A stretch of DNA of 64,000 bases from the NCBI RefSeq assembly GCF_033954835.1, contig NZ_CP121471.1:1482501-1546500 (forward strand). Direction: 5' to 3'. The stretch is from Thiorhodovibrio frisius. Lineage in GTDB: Bacteria; Pseudomonadota; Gammaproteobacteria; Chromatiales; Chromatiaceae. The position numbers and the translations under genes were made by a program. The first letter of the stretch is position 1, and every line of letters begins with the position of its first letter. Of the stretch, positions 1 through 7,605 are shown piece by piece. The notes beneath the pieces were generated by a model. It worked only from the letters and a program-made list of their open reading frames with translations. It was not told where the DNA came from and did not search any database.

Positions 1-10
1 GCTTTATGTA

Positions 11-48
11 AAAACCCCAGGAAGAGCAATCTTTCTGGGGTTTTTTTT
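11..48 (+). terminator. Rho-independent terminator of an upstream plus-strand gene
   Basis: The arms ACCCCAG and CTGGGGT form a 7-bp stem, extended by a G-T pair and two A-T pairs, and are followed at once by eight T residues. The gene it ends lies before the window. It insulates the DUF1269 gene that follows. Confidence 0.85.
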
Positions 49-94
49 GTTTAGAGCAACCGTTTGATCAACATTAATCAATGAGGAATTTTAA

Positions 95-589
95 ATGAGC
101 GATCTCATCGTGATCTCTTTCCCTGAACCGGCTCTGGCATTTGAAATGCGCGCGGCACTGGCAAAAATGCAGAAGGAATACCTGATCGAAATGGAAGATG
201 TGGTGGTGGTCACAAAGGACGACCATGGCAAGGTGAAATTGCATCAGGCCGTTAGCCTGACTGGTATGGGGGCTGTTGGCGGCGGCTTCTGGGGTATGCT
301 GATCGGAATGCTGTTTTTGAATCCGCTGCTCGGCGCAGCCGTGGGGGCAGGTGCGGGTGCGCTGTCCGGAAAAATGTCCGACATTGGCGTGGATGATAAC
401 TTCATGAAGGATCTGGCTGCCCATTTCCAGCCCGGTTGTGCTGCCATTTTCGTGCTGGTGCGCAAGGCCACCACGGACAAGGTGCTAGATGGATTGCAGG
501 CGTTCCACGGCAAAGGCAAGGTGCTGCGGACCTCGCTGAATAAGGACGAGGAGGCTGAGCTGCGGAAAGTGATCGAAAGCACCGACTAA
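95..589 (+). CDS. DUF1269 family membrane protein
   Basis: This 164-residue protein matches the DUF1269 family, small membrane-associated proteins of unknown function. The N-terminal part (residues 1-50) is a soluble alpha/beta stretch starting MSDLIVISFPEPALAFE. Residues about 54-92 are rich in Gly, Ala, Leu and Met and form a glycine-zipper-like hydrophobic hairpin. A charged C-terminal domain follows. The ATG is preceded by a good GAGGA ribosome-binding site, and the gene sits just after a terminator, so it is probably transcribed alone. The family is often stress-related, but no function can be derived from the sequence. Confidence 0.85.
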   Translation: MSDLIVISFPEPALAFEMRAALAKMQKEYLIEMEDVVVVTKDDHGKVKLHQAVSLTGMGAVGGGFWGMLIGMLFLNPLLGAAVGAGAGALSGKMSDIGVDDNFMKDLAAHFQPGCAAIFVLVRKATTDKVLDGLQAFHGKGKVLRTSLNKDEEAELRKVIESTD

Positions 590-682
590 GGCTGGCTGGT
601 CGTGTCGCACCACCGGGAACTGGTCGGACCTCAGCTTAGTGGTCAGGGCGTGCGGGAATGAACGGCAGAGGTTGTGAGTGAC

Positions 683-1237
683 TCATTCGAACAGGTCGCC
701 AAAGGCCTTGGCAAAGCGTTTGTAGGCGTCCCAGCCGTCCTTGTCCATGACCTGATCGATTACCCAGCGGTTTTCCTCGTGTTGACCCATCAGGCTCTGG
801 ATCTCAAAGCCAAGGTGGCGCAGGAATGCATAGCTGGGCCCCTCGGGGCTGAGTTCGAAATCGGCATATTCGCCCGAGCGGGTATTCAGCCGCTCGACAA
901 AGACTTGGCCATAGTCCCCGGGGCCGAGTAAGTCGGTGCTATTGTCTTGCAAGTGCTCGATGCACTTCTTGGCAAAACTGGTGACCAATGCGCGGCGGTC
1001 CTCGTCACCGAAGCGCCCGAACGACAGCCGGTCGGCGATCTGGATCAGGAACACCAGGTATTCCTGAATGACTTGCAGACGTTGTGCGTCGTTGCTGTAG
1101 ACAAAGCGCTCGCAGTGCAGGTTAATCGCCTTATCGACCGCGATGCGCCAGGCGATGAAGGCGAGTGCCGAGCCGATCTCAGCCAGGGAGCGGTCGTTCT
1201 CATCATTCCACCAGTGACTCTTAATGCGTAATGCCAC
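683..1237 (-). CDS. conserved hypothetical protein, 184 aa
   Basis: The protein is acidic and mostly helical, with no signal peptide, no membrane segment and no motif I recognise. Hydrophobic helices (for example AFIAWRIAVDKAINLHCERF near residue 30) and a well-behaved amino-acid composition argue that it is a real gene. The start is a GTG preceded by GGAG at a spacing of about 7 bases. It lies between a plus-strand DUF1269 gene and a plus-strand oxygenase gene, so it is a single-gene unit. Overlapping plus-strand frames are shadows. No function is proposed. Confidence 0.65.
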   Translation of the reverse strand: MALRIKSHWWNDENDRSLAEIGSALAFIAWRIAVDKAINLHCERFVYSNDAQRLQVIQEYLVFLIQIADRLSFGRFGDEDRRALVTSFAKKCIEHLQDNSTDLLGPGDYGQVFVERLNTRSGEYADFELSPEGPSYAFLRHLGFEIQSLMGQHEENRWVIDQVMDKDGWDAYKRFAKAFGDLFE

Positions 1238-1482
1238 CCCAGTCTCCGTTTGTGCAGGGATCGCCGCGGCAGGCGCGGGATCGGGATTATTCGCTTCTGT
1301 CCCTATATTTGGCTGTCAGGGCGCGGGACAAGCGCTGGGCAAGGGATTAGACTTTAAGCTTCCCAGGAAACAGCAGCTTCATCTGCGGGGATGTTACCGC
1401 AGGATGAAGGTGAGTTAAGCAGGCGTCTGGTGAGCGGGCGCCTTGAGCTTCTTCGCCGCCATCAACAGCCAGCAGGAGCCAG

Positions 1483-2115
1483 ATGGACCAGCATCCGACA
1501 CTGAATGCGCTGACGGCCGAACTTGGTCTGCCAGCTCTGCCGACTATCCGCGAGATCAAACCGGGCAGTTTCATCTTCGAGCGCCGGCAGGCGCTGCCAC
1601 CGGCTTTTTGCGAAGAGATGATCGCGCGCTTTGAGGCCAATCCGTCGCAGCAGTTCGAGGGGCGGATTGGGCAGATTCAAGAGCGCGACCCTGGGATCAA
1701 ACAGACCATGGATCTGGTGGTCAGCAACAAAGACGATTGGAAGGACGCCGACGGGATCTTCTTCCGCTCCTTGGCCGCCGCGCTGCGTGAGTTTCGCGAG
1801 ACCTTTCCCTATTTCAAAGGCCCGTTCAAGGACATGGGCTACCAGATCCAGCGCTACCAGCCCGGCGAGTTTTATCACTGGCACATCGACGGTGGCAGTC
1901 ATGAATTCAGCCAGCGTCAGCTTGTGGCGCTCTGGTACCTAAACGACGTGCCCGGTCCTGGCGGAGCGACCCAGTTTCTATATCAAGATATCAGCGTGCG
2001 CCCGGAGCAGGGCAAGTTGGTCATCTTCCCTCCCTTCTGGACTCACGAGCACCGCGCCGTCACACTCCAGGCTGGGGTGAAATACATCGCCACCACCTGG
2101 GTGGTTTTCGCATGA
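1483..2115 (+). CDS. 2OG-Fe(II) oxygenase (prolyl 4-hydroxylase-like)
   Basis: This 210-residue protein has the double-stranded beta-helix signature of 2-oxoglutarate/Fe(II)-dependent dioxygenases. The HWHIDGG motif gives the iron ligands H134 and D136, and the distal histidine is in the THEHR segment (H188 or H190). A P4Hc-type core surrounds them (FYHWHIDGG, then LVALWYLND, then KLVIFPPFW). Enzymes of this group hydroxylate protein or small-molecule substrates with O2 and 2-oxoglutarate; the substrate here is unknown. The start ATG has an AGGAG five bases upstream. The stop codon overlaps the start of the next gene (ATGA), so the two are translationally coupled. Confidence 0.8.
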   Translation: MDQHPTLNALTAELGLPALPTIREIKPGSFIFERRQALPPAFCEEMIARFEANPSQQFEGRIGQIQERDPGIKQTMDLVVSNKDDWKDADGIFFRSLAAALREFRETFPYFKGPFKDMGYQIQRYQPGEFYHWHIDGGSHEFSQRQLVALWYLNDVPGPGGATQFLYQDISVRPEQGKLVIFPPFWTHEHRAVTLQAGVKYIATTWVVFA

Positions 2116-2525
2116 TGGGGGCATCCGGCCAGCGCCCGCGTCTGCTTGCTATCATCGAGTTAGGCGGCTACCCGAATCTCACTGCGCTCTATCAGCGCCT
2201 GGGCTTCGATGTCGAGATACTGAACTCCCAACGCAAGGCGCAAGCGGCGCTAAAGCGTCAGGTACCGGACGTGGTTGTTGCGGAATACAATTTTCAATCC
2301 GATTTTCGGGATCGGACGAGCAATCTTGAGACGCTCATGGCGCGCCTTCAGCGTCATCCGCATGTCAAGGTGATCTGTTTTTACCAGCCGGAGCACCAGC
2401 TTAAGCTCGAACAACTTCGCCAGCGTTTTCCCGTGTTCGCGGCTTTGTCGCTGCCGGTGAGTGAAGAACAAGTGGAACAGAGCCTGCGCGCGGCGCATGC
2501 TGCGGCGTCGACCGTCGACAATTAG
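2112..2525 (+). CDS. hypothetical protein with receiver-like fold
   Basis: The protein has 137 residues and is coupled to the upstream oxygenase by an ATGA overlap. The alternation of hydrophobic strands (RLLAIIEL, VEILN, DVVVAEYNF, VKVICFYQ, FAALSLP) and helices resembles a CheY-type receiver domain. However, the position of the phospho-acceptor aspartate reads VVVAEYNF, so no clear acceptor Asp is present. It may be a degenerate receiver or a partner of the oxygenase. This is inferred from pattern, not from a matched family. Confidence 0.6.
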   Translation: MMGASGQRPRLLAIIELGGYPNLTALYQRLGFDVEILNSQRKAQAALKRQVPDVVVAEYNFQSDFRDRTSNLETLMARLQRHPHVKVICFYQPEHQLKLEQLRQRFPVFAALSLPVSEEQVEQSLRAAHAAASTVDN

Positions 2526-2567
2526 TCGGCAAGCTCGCCCGGTCGCGCCGTGACAGGGCTTTCGTTG

Positions 2568-3185
2568 TCATGCGCGCTTGTCCCCGCACCGGCGCCAAAT
2601 TAGGATGCGGTTGTTAACCGGCATGGTACAGTCCTCCTCAAGCTCCAGACCGGCTGCCGCCGCGATGCCGACAAGATCGCGAATGTCGCGCACGCCGCTG
2701 GCCGGGTCACGCGCGCGCAGGTGCTGATCAAACATCGCATTGCTCGGACTGTTATGGCGTCCATCGCGGCTGAAAGGCCCGTAGAGCGCGAAACAGCCAT
2801 TGGATTGCAGCATACGGCCGATGCCAAGAAACATGGCTTCCACCTCTGGCAGCGACATGATGTGCGCCGTATTGGCGCTAAAAACGGCATCGAACGGGCC
2901 GGTCGGCCAGTCCTGGTCGCGGGTGACATTGAGTTGCAGTGGTGGCGGCAGGTTGGGTAGCGCGGCCTCCGCGATCCATTGTCGTATGCCAGCGAGATTC
3001 TCCGCGCGATCAGAACATTGCCAGTGCAGATGGGGCAGCTGTGCCGCAAAAAAGACCGCGTGCTGGCCAGTTCCACCGCCGATCTCGAGCACTCGGCTCG
3101 CAACGGCGAAATGTCTCTCGAGTATCGCCAGAATCGGCGCCTTGTTTTCCTCGCTTGCTGCCGCGAACGGCTTGTTACCATGCAT
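2568..3185 (-). CDS. DUF938 SAM-dependent methyltransferase
   Basis: The protein is 205 residues from the chosen start and belongs to the DUF938/UPF0585 methyltransferase-like family. Motif I is clear (RVLEIGGGTGQHAVFFA, residues about 35-51), followed by the acidic post-I region and FDAVFSANTAHIMSL. The C-terminus ends in a conserved NNRILIWRR strand. A longer frame reaches 3335, but the ATG at 3185 is preceded by GGAGGTAGGC, an excellent ribosome-binding site, and its first residues MHGNKPFAAASEEN are typical of the family start. The substrate is unknown. Confidence 0.85.
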   Translation of the reverse strand: MHGNKPFAAASEENKAPILAILERHFAVASRVLEIGGGTGQHAVFFAAQLPHLHWQCSDRAENLAGIRQWIAEAALPNLPPPLQLNVTRDQDWPTGPFDAVFSANTAHIMSLPEVEAMFLGIGRMLQSNGCFALYGPFSRDGRHNSPSNAMFDQHLRARDPASGVRDIRDLVGIAAAAGLELEEDCTMPVNNRILIWRRCGDKRA

Positions 3186-3436
3186 GCCTACCTCCATTTT
3201 CGCTGTCATCAGCCGCTTCCGCCATGCTTCAGCGACGCGAAAACAAGATTTTGGCTCTGTTGGCCAAAAGGCAAGTGTCGAATGCAAGCAAGCTGCGCAG
3301 CACCCGTCATCGTCTTCCGCGAGCCATAATCTCAAGGTTCGATTGCGAGATCGGCTGACATCCCGTATCCTACGCGACCTTGAGCATGGTCTTGCGCACT
3401 AGCGTCCCACCTCGGACCAGGCTCAACCACCCTCCC

Positions 3437-3526
3437 GGAGAGGTGTCCGAGTGGCTTAAGGAGCACGCCTGGAAAGTGTGTATGGGTTAATCCCCATCGA
3501 GGGTTCGAATCCCTCTCTCTCCGCCA
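3437..3526 (+). tRNA. tRNA-Ser (anticodon GGA)
   Basis: The acceptor strands GGAGAGG and TCTCTCC pair, followed by G and an encoded CCA. The D-arm contains CCGAGTGGCTTAAGG. The anticodon loop CTGGAAA carries GGA (Ser, UCC/UCU codons). A long variable arm of the class II type is present, and the T-arm is GAGGG-TTCGAAT-CCCTC. At 90 nt the length is normal for tRNA-Ser. Confidence 0.97.
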
Positions 3527-3757
3527 ATTTAAGCCGTATAGATGCTATCCCTAATTGATCTGATCGGGAGGCCCGACTATCTGCGCGGCCAGTTTTGACT
3601 GGGATCGGGCAGAGACCGCCATAAAACGGGGGATCTGTGCGACACCGGCGATTAGCCGCCTTGATGGCGAGATGGGCAAGTTCTACGAGCAGCGGCTGCG
3701 TTTCATCGGAGAAGTGTGCCTAAGTTGTAAAACGCTGTCCGGATAAGTGCCCAGTCC
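3527..3757. other. intergenic stretch between convergent tRNA genes
   Basis: About 230 bases without a convincing gene. A 60-codon frame without an ATG at its head is open at 3564-3746 on the plus strand and includes a plausible-looking LDGEMGKFYEQRLRF segment. It has no ribosome-binding site and I match it to no family. It may be a decayed coding remnant beside the tRNA. Confidence 0.4.
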
Positions 3758-3799
3758 AAAAAAAAAGCCCGCTAGAAGCATGTTCTAGCGGGCTTTTTT
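3758..3799. terminator. bidirectional terminator between two tRNA-Ser genes
   Basis: The arms AGCCCGCTAGAA and TTCTAGCGGGCT form a 12-bp perfect stem with a 5-base loop, flanked by nine A residues on the left and six T residues on the right. It can terminate both the plus-strand read-through from tRNA-Ser(GGA) and the minus-strand transcript of tRNA-Ser(GCU). Confidence 0.9.
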
Positions 3800-3806
3800 C
3801 ATTGAG

Positions 3807-3897
3807 TGGCGGAGAGAGAGGGATTCGAACCCTCGATGGGCTATTAACCCATACTCCCTTAGCAGGGGAGCGCCTTCAGCCACTCGGCCATCTCTCC
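3807..3897 (-). tRNA. tRNA-Ser (anticodon GCU)
   Basis: On the minus strand the acceptor GGAGAGA pairs with TCTCTCC, followed by G and an encoded CCA. The D-arm reads GCCGAGTGGCTGAAGG and the anticodon stem-loop CTCCCCTGCTAAGGGAG carries GCT (Ser, AGC/AGU codons). The variable arm is long. The T-arm is identical to that of the facing tRNA-Ser(GGA). Length 91 nt. Confidence 0.97.
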
Positions 3898-4059
3898 GAA
3901 AGAGCGCTTTATTGTACCAAAGCTTGATTGCTTTGTGGCGAGGATTTCTCGCCGCTGGTGCCCGGCACCAATTTGGCGCGATTGGAGTTTGGGTGGCGCT
4001 GGCAGATGTTTCTGGCTGCGGTGGCGCCGAGGCGCCCCATGAGGGAGGCTGACAGAGGC

Positions 4060-4620
4060 TTATTGGCCAAGTGGCGTATGGTTGCCGACGGGACCCTTAG
4101 TGTGCCGCAAGCCAAGCAGGTCCATGACGGTCTGAATCATCGAGGGCACGGCATGGGTGGCAGCTTCGCTTAGATGAAAATGCCCATAGTCGAACTCCGC
4201 ACCGCCAGCGGTGATCAGCCATGCCTTTGGCACGCGGCCATAGAGTCCCTGACACCAGGCTAATAGCTCGCGCGGGTCATGAAAATGCGCCATGGTCGAT
4301 AGGGCGCTGGCGTCGGGGAGCAGGGGCTGGCAGCGCAGCTCGCCCGGCGGGAGATCGACAGCCGCATCGAGAAATATCACCTGGGACATGTGCGCCATGT
4401 CGGCGGCCAACTCGGCGGTCAGGATGTGGCGGGCTTCCACCTGTACCCAGTCAGGCAGGGTGAGTTGTTGCAGGCGATCAGCCACCAGCGGGCCGATAGC
4501 ATCGTCGCCGCGAATGGGGCTGCCGTAGCCGATGACTAGGGCGGTTGCGCTCACGTCGGGTTTGATGGCCTGTTTGATGCTCTGTCTGATTATGGACTCA
4601 GTCGCGACTGAGGCGATCAA
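4060..4620 (-). CDS. hoxW: HoxW-type [NiFe]-hydrogenase maturation endopeptidase
   Basis: This 186-residue protein carries the maturation-protease signature GYGSPIRGDDAIGP near residues 31-44; the acidic residue there binds the nickel of the immature large subunit. Enzymes of this family clip the C-terminal peptide of the large subunit once nickel is inserted. It is the last gene of the hox operon and overlaps the end of hoxH by 23 bases, so HoxH is the expected substrate. The first possible start is a TTG, and its short spacing from AGGTGA makes the exact start uncertain. The DD in place of the DE found in HyaD/HybD proteases fits the HoxW group. Confidence 0.88.
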   Translation of the reverse strand: MIASVATESIIRQSIKQAIKPDVSATALVIGYGSPIRGDDAIGPLVADRLQQLTLPDWVQVEARHILTAELAADMAHMSQVIFLDAAVDLPPGELRCQPLLPDASALSTMAHFHDPRELLAWCQGLYGRVPKAWLITAGGAEFDYGHFHLSEAATHAVPSMIQTVMDLLGLRHTKGPVGNHTPLGQ

Positions 4621-6028
4621 TCACCTGTCCGGCGGCGTCTTTGAGTTCAATTACCAGCGGCATTTGCCCGAAGGCGTGGGAGGCGCAGGACAGGCAGGGA
4701 TCGTAGCAGCGGATGACCGCCTCGACGCGGTTGAGCATGCCTTCATTGAGTTTATTGCCATCGACATAGGCGTCGGCAACCTGCTTGATGCTGCGGTTCA
4801 TCGCCAGGTTGTTGTGGCCGGTGGCGATAATGAGATCGACCCAGGTGATCAGGCCGTTTTCGTCGATCTTGTAATGATGCATCAGGGTGCCGCGCGGGGC
4901 TTCGGACACGCCGATGCCCTCAAAGCGGTTACCACGGGCGTGGGCACGCACTCGGGTGTTGAGAATGTCGGGCTCTTTCAGGATGCGCTGCATGCGCTCG
5001 ATGGCGTAGATAATTTCCACGAGGCGCGCATAGTGGTAGTGGAAGCTCGAAGCGACGGGGCCTGAGTCTTCCTGAAGGGTGTGGAACTCGGCCAGGGCGA
5101 CATCGGCATAGGGGGTGCCGCAGGAGTCGGCGTTGTTCAGGCGTGCCAGAGGGCCGACGCGGTAGATGCCGCGCGGGTAGCCCATGGGCTTGTAGTAGGG
5201 GAACTTCATGTAGGAGAAGTCCTCCACCGCCTCGCCAATCAGGCGCTTGTAGTCGCGCGGCGGGACTTTGTCCTCGATGATGCGGCCTTGGGCGTCTTTG
5301 ACCCGCAGCAGGCCGGTGGTGTGCTCGAGCTGGCCCGTCTCCGAGACCAGGCTCAGGAACAGGGTTGGCAGGCTGCCGAAGTGGCTGGCCTCGTCCTTGA
5401 ACTTCGGCAGCAGGGTCTTGAAGGTGGCGTAGGTGCGCTTGGCAATTTCCAGCCCCTCGGGCAGCATCGCCTGGATGGCTTTGTGTTTCTCTTCCGAGAG
5501 TGCTTCGCTGACGCCGCCAGGTACCACCCAGGTGGGGTGAATTTTCTTGCCGCCGAGAATCTCGATGATGGTCTGGCCGATCTGGCGCAGGCGGATGCCA
5601 TCTTTGGCCAGTTCCGGGTACTGCTGCATGACACCAAAGACATTGCGGCTTTGGGGATCGGCATCCCAGCCAAGCAGCAGGTCGGGTGAGGACAGATGAA
5701 AGAACGACAGCGCATGCGATTGAACTAGCTGGGCCAGGTTCATCACCTGGCGCAATTTCTCGGCAGTCGGTGGAATGGTGACCGCGAGCAGATCGTCGCA
5801 GGCTTTGTTCGACGCCAGCAGGTGACTGACTGGACAGATGCCGCAGGTGCGTGCGGTGAGCGCGGGCATTTCCCGGTAGGGACGGCCTTCGCAGAATTTC
5901 TCGAAGCCGCGGAACTGGGTCAGATGAAAGCGGGCGTCTTCCACCTCGCCGGTGTCGGCGAGTTGCAGCGAAATGCGCGCGTGCCCTTCGATGCGGGTGA
6001 CCGGCTCGATGGTAATGGTGCGGCTCAT
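4598..6028 (-). CDS. hoxH: HoxH, large subunit of NAD-linked bidirectional [NiFe]-hydrogenase
   Basis: The 476-residue catalytic subunit carries the [NiFe] active site. The N-terminal L1 motif RTCGICPVSH gives C62 and C65, and the C-terminal DPCLSCASH gives C445 and C448; all four nickel ligands are present. HoxW is expected to cleave after H451 and remove 25 residues starting AFGQMPL. The sequence begins with the family pattern ITIEPVTRIEGHARI. As part of HoxEFUYH (group 3d) it interconverts H2 with protons and electrons in the cytoplasm. A 95-base gap separates it from hoxY. A 16-bp palindrome (CTCAGTCGCGACTGAG) sits at its stop codon. Confidence 0.97.
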   Translation of the reverse strand: MSRTITIEPVTRIEGHARISLQLADTGEVEDARFHLTQFRGFEKFCEGRPYREMPALTARTCGICPVSHLLASNKACDDLLAVTIPPTAEKLRQVMNLAQLVQSHALSFFHLSSPDLLLGWDADPQSRNVFGVMQQYPELAKDGIRLRQIGQTIIEILGGKKIHPTWVVPGGVSEALSEEKHKAIQAMLPEGLEIAKRTYATFKTLLPKFKDEASHFGSLPTLFLSLVSETGQLEHTTGLLRVKDAQGRIIEDKVPPRDYKRLIGEAVEDFSYMKFPYYKPMGYPRGIYRVGPLARLNNADSCGTPYADVALAEFHTLQEDSGPVASSFHYHYARLVEIIYAIERMQRILKEPDILNTRVRAHARGNRFEGIGVSEAPRGTLMHHYKIDENGLITWVDLIIATGHNNLAMNRSIKQVADAYVDGNKLNEGMLNRVEAVIRCYDPCLSCASHAFGQMPLVIELKDAAGQVIDRLSRD

Positions 6029-6123
6029 GGTCGGCGGTTCCTGTGATCGATGTCGCCAGTGATGGAAACGGGTGCTTGCGGCTCGATGGCCTGGATTCGG
6101 ATTGTTGCCATTCAGTGCGGGTC

Positions 6124-6669
6124 TTAGGCGCCGAAACGGGTGAGCTGATTGGGTTCTGGGGTGCGCCCGGCGATGAGTTCACTCAGCACATAGTAGATGG
6201 CATCCGCCGGCGGTGGGCAACCGGGAACGTAAAGATCGACCTCCACCACTCCATGCAGGGGCAGCACCACCTGGCGCAGTCGTGGCACGCCATCGACCGG
6301 AATCTGCGGATTCACATCCACATTCTCGCGGTAGGCGCGCTCAATTACGGCATCAAGCTTGAAGGCATTGCGCATGGCCGGGACATTGCCGTTGACCGCG
6401 CAGTCGCCAAGGCTGATCAGCTGCTTGCAGTGCTTGCGAAAAGCTTTGGCGGTGGTGACGTCATGATCATTGCTGACCGAGCCTTCCAGGATGCCGAGAT
6501 CAACGCTCGCCGGCAGCTCTTTGGTGTCAACCAGCGGGCTGTAGACGATGTTGATCTGGCGGGCCAACTCGACCAGGCGCTCGTCCATATCAAGAAAAGA
6601 CATGTGACAGCCCGAACAGCCGTCGAGCCAGGCGGTGGCGACCGTAATTCTGGAATCTGCTGTGCTCAT
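6124..6669 (-). CDS. hoxY: HoxY, small subunit of NAD-linked [NiFe]-hydrogenase
   Basis: At 181 residues this is a typical short group 3 small subunit without Tat signal. It contains the proximal [4Fe-4S] ligands: [12 protein letters not shown] (C18, C21), a middle cysteine in the SLGDCAVNG segment and the C-terminal VPGCPPPAD. It passes electrons between the HoxH active site and the HoxU cluster chain. Its start overlaps the hoxU stop by 4 bases, so the two are translationally coupled. Confidence 0.96.
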   Translation of the reverse strand: MSTADSRITVATAWLDGCSGCHMSFLDMDERLVELARQINIVYSPLVDTKELPASVDLGILEGSVSNDHDVTTAKAFRKHCKQLISLGDCAVNGNVPAMRNAFKLDAVIERAYRENVDVNPQIPVDGVPRLRQVVLPLHGVVEVDLYVPGCPPPADAIYYVLSELIAGRTPEPNQLTRFGA

Positions 6670-7397
6670 CGCTGGTGTCTCCGACGGGCGAGAATGGGCA
6701 GGAAGCTTTGGTCTTTAACCATTTCCCCGGCCGATGTGCCTTGCTTGACCAGCGCGCCTGTGGGGCAGACCTGCACGCACTTGCCACAACTGGTGCAGGT
6801 GCTGCTGTCCCCCCAAGGGCGCGCCAAGTCGGTGATCACCTGACAGTCGCTGCCGCGGCCCATGATGTCCCAGGTATGAGCGCCTTCGATCTCATCGCAC
6901 ACCCGCACGCATCTGCTGCAAAGAACGCAGCGGGTGTGGTCGACGCGGAACATCTCATGCGAGCTGTCGACCTCATAATGCGGGTAACGATAGGGCATGC
7001 GCACATGATTCACGCCACACCCTTGAGCGAGATTTTGCAGCTCGCAATGACCGTTGGAGACGCATACCGAGCAGACATGATTGCGCTCGGCAAAGAGCAA
7101 CTCGACGATGGTGCGCCGATAGTGTTGCAGTCGCTCGCTGTTGGTCACCACCCGCATGCCCTCGGCGACGCGGGTCGAGCAGGCGGCGAACAGGCGGCTC
7201 TGGCCTTCGAGTTCGACTAAACACAGGCGGCAGCCGCCAAGAATGGACAGGCCGTCGAGATAGCACAGGCTGGGAATGGGAATCTGGTTTTCCCGGCACA
7301 CCTCGATGATGGTCTCGTCCTCGCGGGCGGATAGGTCCAGCCCGTCGACCTTCATGGTGACGACGCGGACCGAACTCTGGGGTGTCGGCAATGGCAT
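6666..7397 (-). CDS. hoxU: HoxU, iron-sulfur subunit of the hydrogenase diaphorase part
   Basis: This 243-residue protein is homologous to the N-terminal part of NuoG. A plant-type [2Fe-2S] domain comes first, with cysteines at about 45, 56, 59 and 73 in the SLCYLDG and GGCRLCLVE region. A His/Cys cluster segment follows ([13 protein letters not shown]), and two ferredoxin-like motifs close the protein ([11 protein letters not shown] and [15 protein letters not shown]). It relays electrons between HoxYH and HoxF. Two ATGs are possible, at 7397 and 7355; the first is kept because CGGAG lies upstream. A zinc-ribbon-like small ORF separates it from hoxF, an unusual arrangement. Confidence 0.95.
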   Translation of the reverse strand: MPLPTPQSSVRVVTMKVDGLDLSAREDETIIEVCRENQIPIPSLCYLDGLSILGGCRLCLVELEGQSRLFAACSTRVAEGMRVVTNSERLQHYRRTIVELLFAERNHVCSVCVSNGHCELQNLAQGCGVNHVRMPYRYPHYEVDSSHEMFRVDHTRCVLCSRCVRVCDEIEGAHTWDIMGRGSDCQVITDLARPWGDSSTCTSCGKCVQVCPTGALVKQGTSAGEMVKDQSFLPILARRRHQR

Positions 7398-7445
7398 GCA
7401 AGGGACTCCGGGCGGATGGACGGGTTAGGGCGCGGTGGCGGACGC

Positions 7446-7550
7446 TCAGGCTCGGGCCGCCGGGCCAGCAAGCGGAAAGCCGCCGTGGGGGCAGACCTGA
7501 GCCTGGTCGGAAACCTTGCCTTCGCATTCAGGGCATTGAATCAGTGCCAT
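7446..7550 (-). CDS. 34-residue zinc-ribbon-like small protein inside the hox operon
   Basis: A short frame starts at an ATG preceded by GGTGAG six bases upstream. It begins MALIQCPECEGKVSDQAQ and continues VCPHGGFPLAG. This is the common CPxCGGKVSDQAxxCPHCGxPL zinc-ribbon pattern with the fourth cysteine replaced by Gly (CPHGG instead of CPHCG). It lies on the same strand between hoxF (55 bases away) and hoxU (48 bases away), so it should be co-transcribed. The ribbon match and the ribosome-binding site support a real gene, but the lost ligand suggests weak or absent zinc binding, or incipient decay. Function unknown. Confidence 0.62.
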   Translation of the reverse strand: MALIQCPECEGKVSDQAQVCPHGGFPLAGPAARA

Positions 7551-7605
7551 TGGTCGCTCACCGTTTCGTGTTGTTATCTTGTTTGATTTGTCTTGAATTA
7601 GACAC

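Noticed and set aside
6029..6123. 28-codon frame between hoxY and hoxH that ends at the hoxH start
   Set aside because: No ribosome-binding site and no recognisable motif; treated as spacer.
4929..6182. 417-codon frame antisense in phase to hoxH and other long frames opposite hox genes
   Set aside because: High GC content leaves long open shadow frames; the hox proteins carry intact motifs in the chosen frames.
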